NCBI RefSeq assembly: GCF_013364235.1
Contig: NZ_CP054919.1
Span: 5,426,267 to 5,490,266 of the forward strand
Reading direction: 5' to 3'
Source: Kitasatospora sp. NA04385
GTDB lineage: Bacteria; Actinomycetota; Actinomycetes; Streptomycetales; Streptomycetaceae
Length of the DNA: 64,000 nucleotides
The notes beneath the pieces were generated by a model. That model ran no database searches. It was not told where the DNA came from and saw only the letters and a program-made list of their open reading frames with translations. The translations under genes and the position numbers were made by a program. Shown piece by piece: positions 16,381 through 25,511 of this stretch (positions are counted from its first letter, which is position 1; each line of letters opens with the position of its first letter).

Positions 16381-16593
16381 GCCGCCACTGTGCCCGACGG
16401 GCGGCGGAAGCGCAAGCGTCGACTCTGCTGATTTCGTCGCCGATTCGAAGAAGTGGCGCGGAAAGCGTGGTGTCCGATGCGAGCCCCTGTCGATACCGGA
16501 AGCCCAATGGGTACTCTGGCTACGTACCCGCGCGCGCCTGCACACCGCCGATCGTGGCTTGTCGCTGACATGCCGTGGCCGTCCCGACCCCGG

Positions 16594-16599
16594 AGTAAC
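16594..16599 (+). promoter_or_regulatory. Probable -10 box of the aldehyde dehydrogenase gene
   Basis: TAACCT about 48 bp before GTG 16647, inside the 266-bp divergent region shared with the Lrp gene. A second TA-rich box, TACTCT, lies near 16511-16516. No clear -35 is visible. Confidence 0.3.
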
Positions 16600-16646
16600 C
16601 TGACGCCCGGGGCTGCAACGACGCAGGCCCAGACCGAGGAGAGACC

Positions 16647-18092
16647 GTGAGCGAGCTTCGTACGCTGCGCAACTACATCAACGGCGAGTTCGTCGACGCG
16701 GCGGACGGCCGCACGCTCGACGTCGTCGACCCGACCACGGGCGAGGTCTACGCGACCTCCCCGCTCTCCGGCGCGGCCGACGTGGACGCCGCGATGGCCG
16801 CCGCCGCGGCCGCGTTCCCGGTCTGGCGGGACTCCACCCCGGCCCTCCGGCAGAAGCTGCTGCTCAAGGTCGCGGACGCGGTCGAGGCCCGGGCCGACGA
16901 GATCGTGGACGCCGAGGTCCGCAACACCGGCAAGCCGCGCGGGCTGACCCTCTCCGAGGAGATCGGCCCGATGGTCGACCAGCTGCGCTTCTTCGCCGGT
17001 GCCGCCCGCCTGCTGGAGGGCAAGGCCGCGGGCGAGTACATGGACGGGCTGACCTCGATCGTCCGCCGCGAGCCGGTCGGCGTCTGCGCGCAGGTCGCGC
17101 CGTGGAACTACCCGATGATGATGGCGGTGTGGAAGTTCGCCCCGGCGATCGCCGCGGGCAACGCCGTGGTGCTCAAGCCGTCCGACACCACCCCCGCCTC
17201 CACCGTGCTGCTGGCCGAGATCATCGGCGGCGTGCTGAAGGACCTCGACCTGCCGGCCGGCGTCTTCAACGTGATCTGCGGCGACCGCGAGACCGGCCGC
17301 CTGATGGTCGAGCACCGCACCCCGGCGATGGCCTCCATCACCGGCTCGGTCCGGGCCGGCATGCAGGTCGCCGAGTCCGCCGCGAAGGACGTCAAGCGCG
17401 TCCACCTGGAGCTCGGCGGCAAGGCCCCGGTCGTGGTCTTCGAGGACGCCGACATCGCCGAGGCCGTCGAGGGCATCGCGACCGCCGGCTACTTCAACGC
17501 CGGCCAGGACTGCACCGCCGCCACCCGCGTCCTGGTGCACGAGTCGATCCACGACGCCTTCGTCGAGGCGCTCGCCAAGACCGCCGCCGACACCAAGACC
17601 GGCGGCGTGGACGACGAGGACGTGCTCTACGGCCCGCTCAACAACGCCAACCAGCTCAAGCAGGTGGCCGGCTTCATCGAGCGCCTGCCCGCGCACGCCA
17701 AGATCGAGGCCGGCGGCCACCGGGTCGGCGACAAGGGCTACTTCTGGGCGGCGACCGTGGTCTCCGGCCTGAAGCAGGACGACGAGATCATCCAGAACGA
17801 GGTCTTCGGCCCGGTCATCACCGTGCAGAAGTTCACCGACGAGGAGCAGGCCGTCGAGTACGCCAACGGCGTCGAGTACGCGCTCGCCTCCTCGGTGTGG
17901 ACCAAGGACCACGCCCGCGCGATGCGGATGTCCCGCCGGCTCGACTTCGGCTGCGTGTGGATCAACACCCACATCCCGCTGGTCGCCGAGATGCCGCACG
18001 GCGGGTTCAAGAAGTCCGGCTACGGCAAGGACCTGTCGTCGTACGGGTTCGAGGACTACACCCGGATCAAGCACGTCATGACCGCGATCTAG
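16647..18092 (+). CDS. Gamma-aminobutyraldehyde dehydrogenase (PatD/PuuC-like)
   Basis: An NAD(P)-dependent aldehyde dehydrogenase, 481 aa. Cofactor site APWNYPMMMAVWKFAPAIAA and VLKPSDTTPAST; catalytic Glu in LELGGKAPVVVF; catalytic Cys in NAGQDCTAATR (~288). The GQDCTAATR and ending EMPHGGFKKSGYGKDLS forms are typical of gamma-aminobutyraldehyde dehydrogenases that turn 4-aminobutanal into GABA. GTG 16647 has GAGGAGAG 6 bp upstream. It is divergent from Lrp and followed by a terminator. It has a paralogue at 22303-23817. Confidence 0.9.
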   Translation: MSELRTLRNYINGEFVDAADGRTLDVVDPTTGEVYATSPLSGAADVDAAMAAAAAAFPVWRDSTPALRQKLLLKVADAVEARADEIVDAEVRNTGKPRGLTLSEEIGPMVDQLRFFAGAARLLEGKAAGEYMDGLTSIVRREPVGVCAQVAPWNYPMMMAVWKFAPAIAAGNAVVLKPSDTTPASTVLLAEIIGGVLKDLDLPAGVFNVICGDRETGRLMVEHRTPAMASITGSVRAGMQVAESAAKDVKRVHLELGGKAPVVVFEDADIAEAVEGIATAGYFNAGQDCTAATRVLVHESIHDAFVEALAKTAADTKTGGVDDEDVLYGPLNNANQLKQVAGFIERLPAHAKIEAGGHRVGDKGYFWAATVVSGLKQDDEIIQNEVFGPVITVQKFTDEEQAVEYANGVEYALASSVWTKDHARAMRMSRRLDFGCVWINTHIPLVAEMPHGGFKKSGYGKDLSSYGFEDYTRIKHVMTAI

Positions 18093-18148
18093 CGGGTCAG
18101 GACGATCGGACGCAGTATGACCGCGATCTGATCGTTTAGCGGTACGGG

Positions 18149-18186
18149 CGGGGGCGCGGGGAGACTCTTCCCGCGCCCCGGCTTTT
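18149..18186 (+). terminator. Terminator after the first aldehyde dehydrogenase
   Basis: ggggcgcggg pairs with cccgcgcccc around a 9-nt loop, followed by CGGCTTTTC. Just upstream, the 13-mer atgaccgcgatct at the end of the gene occurs again at 18117-18129. Confidence 0.75.
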
Positions 18187-18264
18187 CACCCTGTCAGGGC
18201 GGCGCGCGACTCGCGTGACAGGATGAAGCTGCCCCGGGCGAGGCGGCCTCCCTACGCTGGTCGC

Positions 18265-19623
18265 ATGAGCACTCCCACCGCTGACTCGGCCGCCGGGCAG
18301 GCCGTCAAGGCCGCCGACCGCGCGCACGTCTTCCACTCGTGGTCCGCCCAGGCACTGATCGACCCCCTCGCGGTGGCCGGTGCCGAGGGCTCCTACTTCT
18401 GGGACTATGACGGCAACCGCTACCTGGACTTCTCCTCGCAGCTGGTGAACACCAACATCGGCCACCAGCACCCGAAGGTGGTCGCGGCGATCCAGGCGAA
18501 GGCCGCGCAGCTGTGCACCATCGCCCCGGGCTTCGCCGAGGAGTCGCGCAGCGAGGCCGCCCGGCTGATCGCCGAGCGAACCCCGGGCGACCTGGACAAG
18601 ATCTTCTTCACCAACGGCGGCGCCGAGGCGAACGAGAACGCGATCCGGATGGCCCGGCTGCACACCGGTCGGCACAAGGTGCTCTCCACCTACCGCTCGT
18701 ACCACGGCGCCACCGCCAACGCGATCGCCCTGACCGGCGACCCGCGCCGCTGGGCGAACGAGGCCGGCGTGTCGGGCATCGTGCACTTCTGGGGCCCGTA
18801 CCCGTACCGCTCGAACTTCCACGCCGAGAACGAGGCGCAGGAGTGCGAGCGCGCGCTGGCGCACCTGGAGCAGACCCTCGCGTTCGAGGGCCCGGGCACC
18901 GTCGCGGCGATCATCCTGGAGACCGTGGTCGGCACCGCGGGCATCCTGGTGCCGCCGGCCGGGTACCTGGCGGGCGTGCGGGAGATCTGCGACCGCTACG
19001 GGATCGTGTTCATCCTGGACGAGGTGATGGCCGGGTTCGGCCGCACCGGCGAGTGGTTCGCCGCCGACCACTGGGGCATCACCCCGGACCTGCTGACCTT
19101 CGCCAAGGGCGTCAACTCCGGTTACCTGCCGCTGGGCGGCGTGGCGATCTCCGGCGCCATCGCCGAGACCTTCGCGCAGAAGGCGTTCCCGGGCGGCCTG
19201 ACCTACTCGGGCCACCCGCTGGCCTGCGCCTCCGCCGTGGCGACGATCAACACGATGGCCGAGGAGGGCATCGTGGAGAACGCCAAGCACATCGGCGAGA
19301 GCGTGCTCGGCCCCGGCCTGCGCGAGCTGGCCGAGCGCCACCCGTCGATCGGCGAGGTGCGCGGCCTGGGCGTGTTCTGGGCGCTGGACCTGGTGAAGAA
19401 CCGGGAGACCCGCGAGCCGCTGGTGCCGTACAACGCGGCCGGCGCCGACAACGCGCCGATGGCGCAGCTCGCGGCGGCCTGCAAGCAGCGCGGCCTGTGG
19501 CCGTTCACCAACATGAACCGCTTCCACGTGGTGCCGCCGTGCAACGTCAGCGCGGAGGAGGCCAAGACCGGCCTCGCGGTGCTGGACGAGGTGCTCACCC
19601 TCACCGACGCGCACACCGTCTGA
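18265..19623 (+). CDS. Class-III PLP aminotransferase (taurine/omega-amino acid type)
   Basis: 452 aa from ATG 18265 (MSTPTADSAAGQAVKAADRA). A -10-like TACGCT sits 6 bp before the ATG, suggesting a leaderless mRNA; there is no ribosome site. Motifs: IFFTNGGAEANENAIRMARL, YRSYHGATANAIALTGDPRR, ETVVGTAGILVPPAGYLAG, FILDEVMAGFGRTGEWFAAD, and the PLP Lys in FAKGVNSGYLPLGG. Such proteins act on taurine, beta-alanine or other omega-amines with pyruvate or glyoxylate. It lies alone between two terminators, so it is likely a single-gene unit. Confidence 0.88.
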   Translation: MSTPTADSAAGQAVKAADRAHVFHSWSAQALIDPLAVAGAEGSYFWDYDGNRYLDFSSQLVNTNIGHQHPKVVAAIQAKAAQLCTIAPGFAEESRSEAARLIAERTPGDLDKIFFTNGGAEANENAIRMARLHTGRHKVLSTYRSYHGATANAIALTGDPRRWANEAGVSGIVHFWGPYPYRSNFHAENEAQECERALAHLEQTLAFEGPGTVAAIILETVVGTAGILVPPAGYLAGVREICDRYGIVFILDEVMAGFGRTGEWFAADHWGITPDLLTFAKGVNSGYLPLGGVAISGAIAETFAQKAFPGGLTYSGHPLACASAVATINTMAEEGIVENAKHIGESVLGPGLRELAERHPSIGEVRGLGVFWALDLVKNRETREPLVPYNAAGADNAPMAQLAAACKQRGLWPFTNMNRFHVVPPCNVSAEEAKTGLAVLDEVLTLTDAHTV

Positions 19624-19643
19624 CGGTCATTCACGACTCCTCC

Positions 19644-19676
19644 ACCGGGCCCCGGACGATCCGTCCGGGGCCCGGT
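19644..19676 (+). terminator. Terminator after the second aminotransferase
   Basis: Perfect 15-bp stem (accgggccccggacg / cgtccggggcccggt) with an ATC loop, 21 bp after the stop. Confidence 0.85.
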
Positions 19677-19738
19677 GACGTCTCTGCCGACCCGGCCAGT
19701 ACGATGATCCGCCTGATTGGCAGAGCAAAGGAAAGACC

Positions 19739-20443
19739 ATGGGGGACACGGGGTTTCGGGGCGGACCCGGGGCATTCGCGGCGTACGGCGCGGGCCAGTA
19801 CCAGCAGCAGCACCCCGGCGCGGCGCCGCAGGTCTACGAGCCGCACCGGCTCGGCGGCGGCTCCCACCTGCCGCTGATCGCACCGCACCTGGCGCCCGGC
19901 GAGCGGGTGCACGCCGTCGTCGACGTCCAGCTCAGCGATCTGCTGCGCCGGGTGCCCCGCCGCCACCGGCCCAAGGAGCGGGACGGCCTGATCCGGGTGC
20001 TGGACCTCCTGTTCAACGCCGTCGCCGTGGTCGCCGAGGCGGTCGAGGAGGCCGTCGGCGGCTTCTTCCGCAACCTGCGGCGGATCTTCCGCGGCCGCGG
20101 CCTCGCCGGCGGCTGGGAGAGCCAGGCCGGCCGGTTCGCCGTCCAGGTGCTGACCGGCGGCCGGGCCGGGGTCAGGTACGAGAACCGCAGCACCACGCTG
20201 GTCTTCACCGACCACCGGATCCTGCTCGGCGACACCCTCTCCCAGGGCTACGACCGGTACGGCGAGATCCCGCGCGCCCAGCTCGCCAGGATCGAACCGC
20301 GCAACGGCTCCTGGTCCAGCCGGGTCGAGGCGTACTTCGCGGACGGCTCCCGGGTCGCGCTCGACGTCAGCCCCGACAGCCACGTCCGGGCCCTGGAGAC
20401 GCTGCTCCGCGGCCAGCTCCCGCCGCCGCGGCAGGGGAACTGA
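19739..20443 (+). CDS. Conserved actinobacterial protein of unknown function
   Basis: 234 aa, not recognised. A Gly/Gln-rich start (QYQQQHPGAAPQVYEPHRLG) is followed by a globular part: HLAPGERVHAVVDVQLSDLL, a helical stretch (LIRVLDLLFNAVAVVAEAVE) and a basic patch (FFRNLRRIFRGRG), then a beta-rich C-terminus (NRSTTLVFTDHRILLGDTLS, RIEPRNGSWSSRVEAYFADG). The C-terminal part looks like a small PH-like or beta-sandwich domain. ATG 19739 follows GGAAAGA; a -10-like TACGAT lies near 19700. It is convergent with the PucR gene, with only 27 bp between the stops. Confidence 0.75.
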   Translation: MGDTGFRGGPGAFAAYGAGQYQQQHPGAAPQVYEPHRLGGGSHLPLIAPHLAPGERVHAVVDVQLSDLLRRVPRRHRPKERDGLIRVLDLLFNAVAVVAEAVEEAVGGFFRNLRRIFRGRGLAGGWESQAGRFAVQVLTGGRAGVRYENRSTTLVFTDHRILLGDTLSQGYDRYGEIPRAQLARIEPRNGSWSSRVEAYFADGSRVALDVSPDSHVRALETLLRGQLPPPRQGN

Positions 20444-20470
20444 CGGAAGCGGTGGAACCGGCGCCGCCGG

Positions 20471-22117
20471 TCAGCGGCGCACCGCGTCCAGCGCCAGCAG
20501 CGCCACGTGCAGCGACAGGCAGGACTCCACCTGGTCCAGGTCCACGCCCAGGATCCGCTCCACCTTGTGCAGCCGGTCGTAGAAGGACGGGCGGGACAGG
20601 TGCGCGGCGTCCGCCGCCGCCGACTTGTTCCGCCCCTGCTCCAGGTAGATCCGCAGCATCTGCACCAGCTGCCCGCCGTGCTCCGCGTCGTACGCCAGCA
20701 GCGGGCCCAACTCCCGCTCCACGTACGTCTGCAGGCGCTCGTCGTCACGCAGCAGGTGCAGCAGGCCGCGCAGCCGGACGTCCGGCAGCCGGTAGTACGC
20801 GGCCCGGCCGCCCGGCGCGTCGTGCAGCGCCGCGTCCGCGACCTGGGTGGCCTCCAGCAGGGTGCGCCGGGCGTCGCGGACCGAGCCCACCGAGGAGCCC
20901 ACCGCTATCACCGGCTCGGCCGCCGAACCGTCCCGGCCCGCCTCCGCCGACAGCCGGCGCAGCGCCGCCGCGAACGCCTCCAGCGAGGCGTGCTCCTCCT
21001 GCTGCGAGCCCAGCGCCACCAGCAGGCCCACCCCCTCGTCGTCCAGCGCGCCCACCAGCGCCGACAGCCGGGAGGTGCGGATCGCGGTCGCCGCCAGCTC
21101 GGTGAAGTCCCGCAGCCGGGCCTGTGCCTCCAGCGCCGCCGGCAGCGGACCCTGCCGCTGCCGCAGCACCACGCCCACCAGCCGGCGCCCCTCCAGCGGC
21201 ACGCCCAGCGCCTGCGCGCGCAGCGCCACCTCGGAGACGGTCAGCGCGTGGGTCAGGATGCCCGACAGCAGGGTGCGGTGGGTCTGCCGCTCCAGCGACT
21301 CTCGGTCGCGCACCACCAGCCGGTTCAGCGCCAGCGTCGCCGCGCCGCGCTCCAGCAGCATCGCGTGCGGGTGCGGCACGTCCGGCGGCAGCGGCACCGG
21401 CTCGTCCACCAGCACCAGCCGCCCCCAGTCCTGGCCGCGCGCGCCCACCGTGGTCACCAGCCAGCCCGAACGCGGGTCGTACCCGGTGCGGCCCGGCAGG
21501 TGGACGCCCCGCGAACGGTGCTCCCAGTTCTCCAGCAGCTCCTGTTCGCCGCGGCCCGCCGTGTCGTGCGCCAGCACCTGGTGCGCCAGGTTCTCCAGCA
21601 CCACCGGCGCGCCCCCCATCCGGGCCACCTGCCGCACCACCTCGGCGGGCTCGGCGCCCTCGGTGGCCAGCTCGTTGAACACCTGGTGCACCGCCTCCGA
21701 CACCCGCAGCTGCTCCAGCTGCGCGTTCACCACCAGCGCGTGCACCGCCTCGGTCACCGCGACGAACTTCAGCTCCCGGCGCAGCGCCACCAGCGGCAGG
21801 CCGTGCCGCTCCGCCGCCGCCACCAGCGCCCGCGGCAGCGAGTCGAAGTACCGGCGGCCGAACTCGATCACCAGCCCGGCCACCCCGACCTCGGCCAGCT
21901 CCCGCACGTACCGGGCCAGCCCCTCCCGGTCCTCCGGCAGCGCGATGCCGGTCGACAGCACCAGCTCGCCGCCGCGCAGCACCCCCGCCACGTCCGGCAG
22001 CTCGCTCACGTGCACCCAGCGCACCGGGCGCTCCAGCGCACCGGACCCGGCCACCACCTGGGGCAGGCCGCGCCGCATCACGTCCAGGTCGAGCACGCGG
22101 GCGACGGTGGGCAGCAT
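20471..22117 (-). CDS. PucR-family transcriptional regulator
   Basis: 548 aa. N-terminal PucR domain (MLPTVARVLDLDVMRRGLPQ, PVRWVHVSELPDVAGVLRGG, LVLSTGIALPEDREGLARYV), a GGDEF-like central region, and a C-terminal PucR helix-turn-helix (EQGRNKSAAADAAHLSRPSF, YDRLHKVERILGVDL). PucR proteins respond to purine, amino acid or amine signals. It is divergent from the PatD-like dehydrogenase at 22303, the probable target; an imperfect palindrome lies between them. A second PucR gene sits at 50244 beside another aldehyde dehydrogenase. Confidence 0.9.
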   Translation of the reverse strand: MLPTVARVLDLDVMRRGLPQVVAGSGALERPVRWVHVSELPDVAGVLRGGELVLSTGIALPEDREGLARYVRELAEVGVAGLVIEFGRRYFDSLPRALVAAAERHGLPLVALRRELKFVAVTEAVHALVVNAQLEQLRVSEAVHQVFNELATEGAEPAEVVRQVARMGGAPVVLENLAHQVLAHDTAGRGEQELLENWEHRSRGVHLPGRTGYDPRSGWLVTTVGARGQDWGRLVLVDEPVPLPPDVPHPHAMLLERGAATLALNRLVVRDRESLERQTHRTLLSGILTHALTVSEVALRAQALGVPLEGRRLVGVVLRQRQGPLPAALEAQARLRDFTELAATAIRTSRLSALVGALDDEGVGLLVALGSQQEEHASLEAFAAALRRLSAEAGRDGSAAEPVIAVGSSVGSVRDARRTLLEATQVADAALHDAPGGRAAYYRLPDVRLRGLLHLLRDDERLQTYVERELGPLLAYDAEHGGQLVQMLRIYLEQGRNKSAAADAAHLSRPSFYDRLHKVERILGVDLDQVESCLSLHVALLALDAVRR

Positions 22118-22193
22118 CGCGGGTACCTCCGGGGGGTTCGCAGGGTGTCAGGTCAATCATGCTCGACGGCGACGCCCTGTCGCCCGGACGCAG

Positions 22194-22210
22194 CCTTGCA
22201 GCGTGTAAGG
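22194..22210. promoter_or_regulatory. Imperfect palindrome between pucR-like gene and dehydrogenase
   Basis: ccttgca-gcg-tgtaagg (one mismatch between arms) in the 185-bp divergent region. Position and symmetry suit an operator for PucR; not proven. Confidence 0.35.
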
Positions 22211-22302
22211 CCCTTCGTTCCGCCCGTTGCTGAGTGACGCTTGCCCCGGGCACCCGAACCGAGGCATCGTCGGCCGGGTCGAGTAGGCAATGGAGGCAAC
22301 TC

Positions 22303-23817
22303 ATGGACCTGACCAGCTTCAACGACGGCGCGCAGCACATCGCGGGCCGCCCGGCCCGGAGCCCGGGCGGCGAACCCTTCGCCGTGGTCAACCCGGCGAA
22401 CGGCGCCACCGTGCAGCAGGTCGAGCTCGCCACCGCCGCCGACGTCGACACCGCCGTCGCCGCCGCCCGCGCCGCCCTGCCCGAGTGGTCCGGCGCCACC
22501 CCCGGCGCCCGGTCCGAGGCCCTGAACCGCCTCGCCGGCATCCTCGCCGAGCACGCCGAGGAGTTCGCCCGCACCGAGACCGCGCAGACCGGCAAGCCGA
22601 TCAAGCTGTCCACCGAGTTCGACGTCCCCGGGACCATCGACAACACCGCGTTCTTCGCCAGCGCCGCCCGCAACCTCGAAGGCAAGGCCGCCGGCGAGTA
22701 CAGCGGCGACCACACCTCGTACGTGCGCCGCGAGGCGATCGGCGTGATCGGCAGCATCGCGCCCTGGAACTACCCGCTGCAGATGGCCGCCTGGAAGATC
22801 CTCCCGGCCGTCGCCGCCGGGAACACCATCGTCCTCAAGCCCGCCGAGATCACCCCGCTGACCTCGCTGATGTTCGCCCGCGCCTGCACCGCGGCCGGCA
22901 TCCCCGACGGTGTCGTCAACGTCGTCACCGGCGCCGGACGCACCGCTGGCGAACACCTGATCGGCCACCCCGACGTCGCCATGGTCTCCTTCACCGGCTC
23001 CACCGCCGTCGGCAAGCGCGTCGCCGAGATCGCCACCGCCACCGTCAAGCGCACCCACCTCGAACTCGGCGGCAAGGCCCCCTTCGTGGTCTTCGACGAC
23101 GCCGACCTCGACGCCGCCGTGCACGGAGCGGTCGCCGCCTCCCTGATCAACAGCGGCCAGGACTGCACCGCAGCCACCCGCGCCTACGTCCAGCGCCCGC
23201 TGTACGACGCCTTCGTGGCCGGCGTCGCCGAGCTCTACGACGGCATCCGGCTCGGCGACCCGCTGAACCCGCAGACCGACATGGGCCCGCTGGTCTCCTT
23301 CACCCACCGCGACCGCGTCGCCGGCTTCGTCGAGCGCGCCCGCGCCTACGCCACCGTCGTCACCGGCGGCGCCGCCACCGGCAAGGGCCACGACGGCACC
23401 GACCTCTCGCTCGGCGCCTACCACCGCCCCACCCTGATCACCGGTGCCGCCCAGGACAGCGAGGTCGTCCAGGGCGAGATCTTCGGCCCGGTGCTCGTCG
23501 TGCTGCCCTTCGACAGCGACGAGGAGGGCCTGCGGCTCGCCAACGACACCCCCTACGGCCTGGCCGCCTCCGCCTGGACCCGCGACGTCCACCGCTCGCT
23601 GCGCGCCACCCGCGAGATCGCGGCCGGCTGCGTCTGGGTCAACGACCACATCCCGATCATCAGCGAGATGCCGCACGGCGGGTACAAGGCGTCCGGCTAC
23701 GGCAAGGACATGTCGCAGTACTCGCTCGACGAGTACACCCAGGTCAAGCACGTCATGTTCGACACCACCGCCGTCGCCCGCAAGGACTGGCACCGGACGA
23801 TCTTCGGCGACCGCTGA
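22303..23817 (+). CDS. Gamma-aminobutyraldehyde/betaine-type aldehyde dehydrogenase
   Basis: 504 aa from ATG 22303, with GGAGG 6 bp upstream; the open frame starts earlier but is not conserved. Motifs: IAPWNYPLQMAAWKILPAVA, VLKPAEITPLTSL, catalytic Glu in LELGGKAPFVVFDDADL, catalytic Cys in NSGQDCTAATR, and the ending SEMPHGGYKASGYGKDMSQY. It is a paralogue of the 16647 enzyme and probably oxidises aminoaldehydes from polyamine breakdown to GABA-like acids. It is divergent from a PucR regulator. In S. coelicolor I recall polyamine ABC transport genes following the equivalent gene; none follow here. Confidence 0.9.
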   Translation: MDLTSFNDGAQHIAGRPARSPGGEPFAVVNPANGATVQQVELATAADVDTAVAAARAALPEWSGATPGARSEALNRLAGILAEHAEEFARTETAQTGKPIKLSTEFDVPGTIDNTAFFASAARNLEGKAAGEYSGDHTSYVRREAIGVIGSIAPWNYPLQMAAWKILPAVAAGNTIVLKPAEITPLTSLMFARACTAAGIPDGVVNVVTGAGRTAGEHLIGHPDVAMVSFTGSTAVGKRVAEIATATVKRTHLELGGKAPFVVFDDADLDAAVHGAVAASLINSGQDCTAATRAYVQRPLYDAFVAGVAELYDGIRLGDPLNPQTDMGPLVSFTHRDRVAGFVERARAYATVVTGGAATGKGHDGTDLSLGAYHRPTLITGAAQDSEVVQGEIFGPVLVVLPFDSDEEGLRLANDTPYGLAASAWTRDVHRSLRATREIAAGCVWVNDHIPIISEMPHGGYKASGYGKDMSQYSLDEYTQVKHVMFDTTAVARKDWHRTIFGDR

Positions 23818-23996
23818 CCGGTTCCCCGAACAGTTCCTCCCCGGTTCTGCGGCCGACCGCCGACGGATCTCCGGCGGTCCCGCGGCCCCGGCCGTCCGGA
23901 GATCCGTGTAAGAGATCCCCGGTACCCCGCTCTCCCGGGTGACGACAGCAGGCACCCGCCCGCCGCGCGCCACCCGGGAGAGACGAGGAACCCCAC

Positions 23997-24443
23997 GTGA
24001 GCACCACCCGCCACCCCAGCGCCCTGCACTGGCTGGCCGCCGCCGCCCCCGACCCCGAAGCCTGCCGCGCCGCCTGGGAACGCACCGGGTTCGGCCTCGC
24101 CCTGCTGCCCGCCGGCCGCCGCTGGGACGTCCTGCACGCACCCGGCCCGCTCGGCCGACCCGCCGCCGCCCTGCTCGACCGATCCGGTGCCGGCCCCGTC
24201 CTGGAGGACCCGGACGGCGACACCGTCGGCTTCCTCGTCCCCGTCGGCACCGCCGGACGCTGGACCGGCACCGGCATCCGCACCTCCGGCCACGGCACCT
24301 GGATCGCCGTCCCGCACCCCACCCGCCCCACCCGCGGCCCGCACTGGCTGATCCCGCCGCGCCCCGGCGGACGGCTCGTCGACCCCCGCGCCCTCGAACT
24401 CGCCCTGCACGACGCCGCCGCGCACCTGCGCAGGCCCCGCTAG
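23997..24443 (+). CDS. Small unknown protein, possibly related to primase-polymerase N-terminal domains
   Basis: 148 aa from GTG 23997. It resembles a family of streptomycete proteins often labelled as primase/polymerase N-terminal-like: SALHWLAAAAPDPEACRAAW, LALLPAGRRWDVLHAPGPLG, DTVGFLVPVGTAGRWTGTGI, TSGHGTWIAVPHPTRPTRG and a C-terminal helix VDPRALELALHDAAAHL. No catalytic motif of a polymerase is visible (too short), so I do not assign activity. It stands 179 bp after the dehydrogenase gene. Confidence 0.7.
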   Translation: MSTTRHPSALHWLAAAAPDPEACRAAWERTGFGLALLPAGRRWDVLHAPGPLGRPAAALLDRSGAGPVLEDPDGDTVGFLVPVGTAGRWTGTGIRTSGHGTWIAVPHPTRPTRGPHWLIPPRPGGRLVDPRALELALHDAAAHLRRPR

Positions 24444-24490
24444 GCGCCACCAGGTGCTGGCGTCGTAGCAGTCACGGCCGCAGCGATCAC

Positions 24491-24519
24491 GGCCGTGGCG
24501 GGTAGGGCCGTGGCGGGTA
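24491..24519 (+). repeat. 15-bp tandem duplication
   Basis: ggccgtggcgggta occurs twice in a row with a 15-bp step in the short gap between two genes of unknown function. Confidence 0.6.
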
Positions 24520-24559
24520 CGGCCGACTGGACGCGGCAGGACGGGACAGACTGTCCAGC

Positions 24560-25405
24560 ATGGACGACACCAGCCCCGTCGAGCCCGCGGACCACGGCAC
24601 CGCCGACCCCGGCACCGCCGACCGCGCCGCGCTGCTCGCCGACGCCCAGCCGTACTGCCTGGAGCACGCCCTCGCCCTGGCCGGCCCCGACGCGCTGCGC
24701 CTGCACGGCCTGGCCGCCCCCGTCCACGACACCGGCCTGCTGCTGGTCACTGCCGGGGGCCCGCCGCTCGCCGACCTCGCCGCCGGGCTCGCCGAGACCC
24801 TGCGCGCCGCCGGCCACCGCGTCCGGCAGGCGCCCGGCAGCGCGCGCCGGTGCCAACTCGCCGTCAGCGTGCCCGCCGCCGGTCCGGGGGAGCCGTCCCT
24901 CGGCAGCCTGGCCGGGACCGACACCGACGGTGCCGCCGGGCAGCCGGAGCTCGGCGTCGAACTGCGCCGCGAACCGCTGCGCCACCCGCCGACCCTCCCC
25001 GCCGGAGCCCCCGTCCCCGTCGCCGCGCTGGACGACACCGCCGCGCTCGCCGTCCTCACCCTCTGCGAGCGCGCCCTGCCCACCGACCTGCACGCGCTGC
25101 ACGCCCTCACCGCGCAGCGGCGCGAAGGCGAACTCCTCGCCCTGGCCGGTGCGTTCGACGAGGACTTCAGCACCCGTACGCTCGCCGACCGGCTGGAGAC
25201 CGCCGCCGCCCTGCTGCCGCCCGAGACCGACACCGCCGACACCCGCAAGTGGGCCGAGACCTGGGCCCAGGACCTGCGCCTCGACCTGCTGGAGACCACC
25301 GAGCTCGCCGACGGCCTGTACGACCCCTACCTGCACGACCCCTCCCCGGACGCCCACCCGGACCGCGCCGGAGCCGACCCGGCCGACCCCACCGACGACC
25401 TGTAA
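24560..25405 (+). CDS. AbiEii/nucleotidyltransferase-like protein lacking the catalytic motif
   Basis: 281 aa from ATG 24560, with CAGACT as a possible -10 about 10 bp before the ATG. The layout resembles AbiEii-type nucleotidyltransferases: HALALAGPDALRLHGLAAPV, then the place of the RxTxDLD motif reads HDTGLLLVTAGG, then a dimerisation-like helix region (VAALDDTAALAVLTLCERAL, PTDLHALHALTAQRREGELL). Both catalytic Asp positions and the conserved Lys appear lost, so it is likely inactive as an enzyme. The C-terminus is acidic and Pro/Asp-rich. The assignment is tentative. It precedes mmsA by 106 bp. Confidence 0.6.
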   Translation: MDDTSPVEPADHGTADPGTADRAALLADAQPYCLEHALALAGPDALRLHGLAAPVHDTGLLLVTAGGPPLADLAAGLAETLRAAGHRVRQAPGSARRCQLAVSVPAAGPGEPSLGSLAGTDTDGAAGQPELGVELRREPLRHPPTLPAGAPVPVAALDDTAALAVLTLCERALPTDLHALHALTAQRREGELLALAGAFDEDFSTRTLADRLETAAALLPPETDTADTRKWAETWAQDLRLDLLETTELADGLYDPYLHDPSPDAHPDRAGADPADPTDDL

Positions 25406-25511
25406 GGGTGAATCGCGCTTCTCCGTCAGGGTGCTCGTTGAGCGGGCCCGCCGTCCCGCGCAGACTGGAGGACGAGCGCGGGACACCGTGGACAGTCGGA
25501 GGCAGAGACCC

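Noticed and set aside
18078..18129. 13-bp direct repeat (atgaccgcgatct) at the end of the first dehydrogenase gene
   Set aside because: Possible small duplication, but too short to call an attachment site or insertion footprint; no mobile genes are near.
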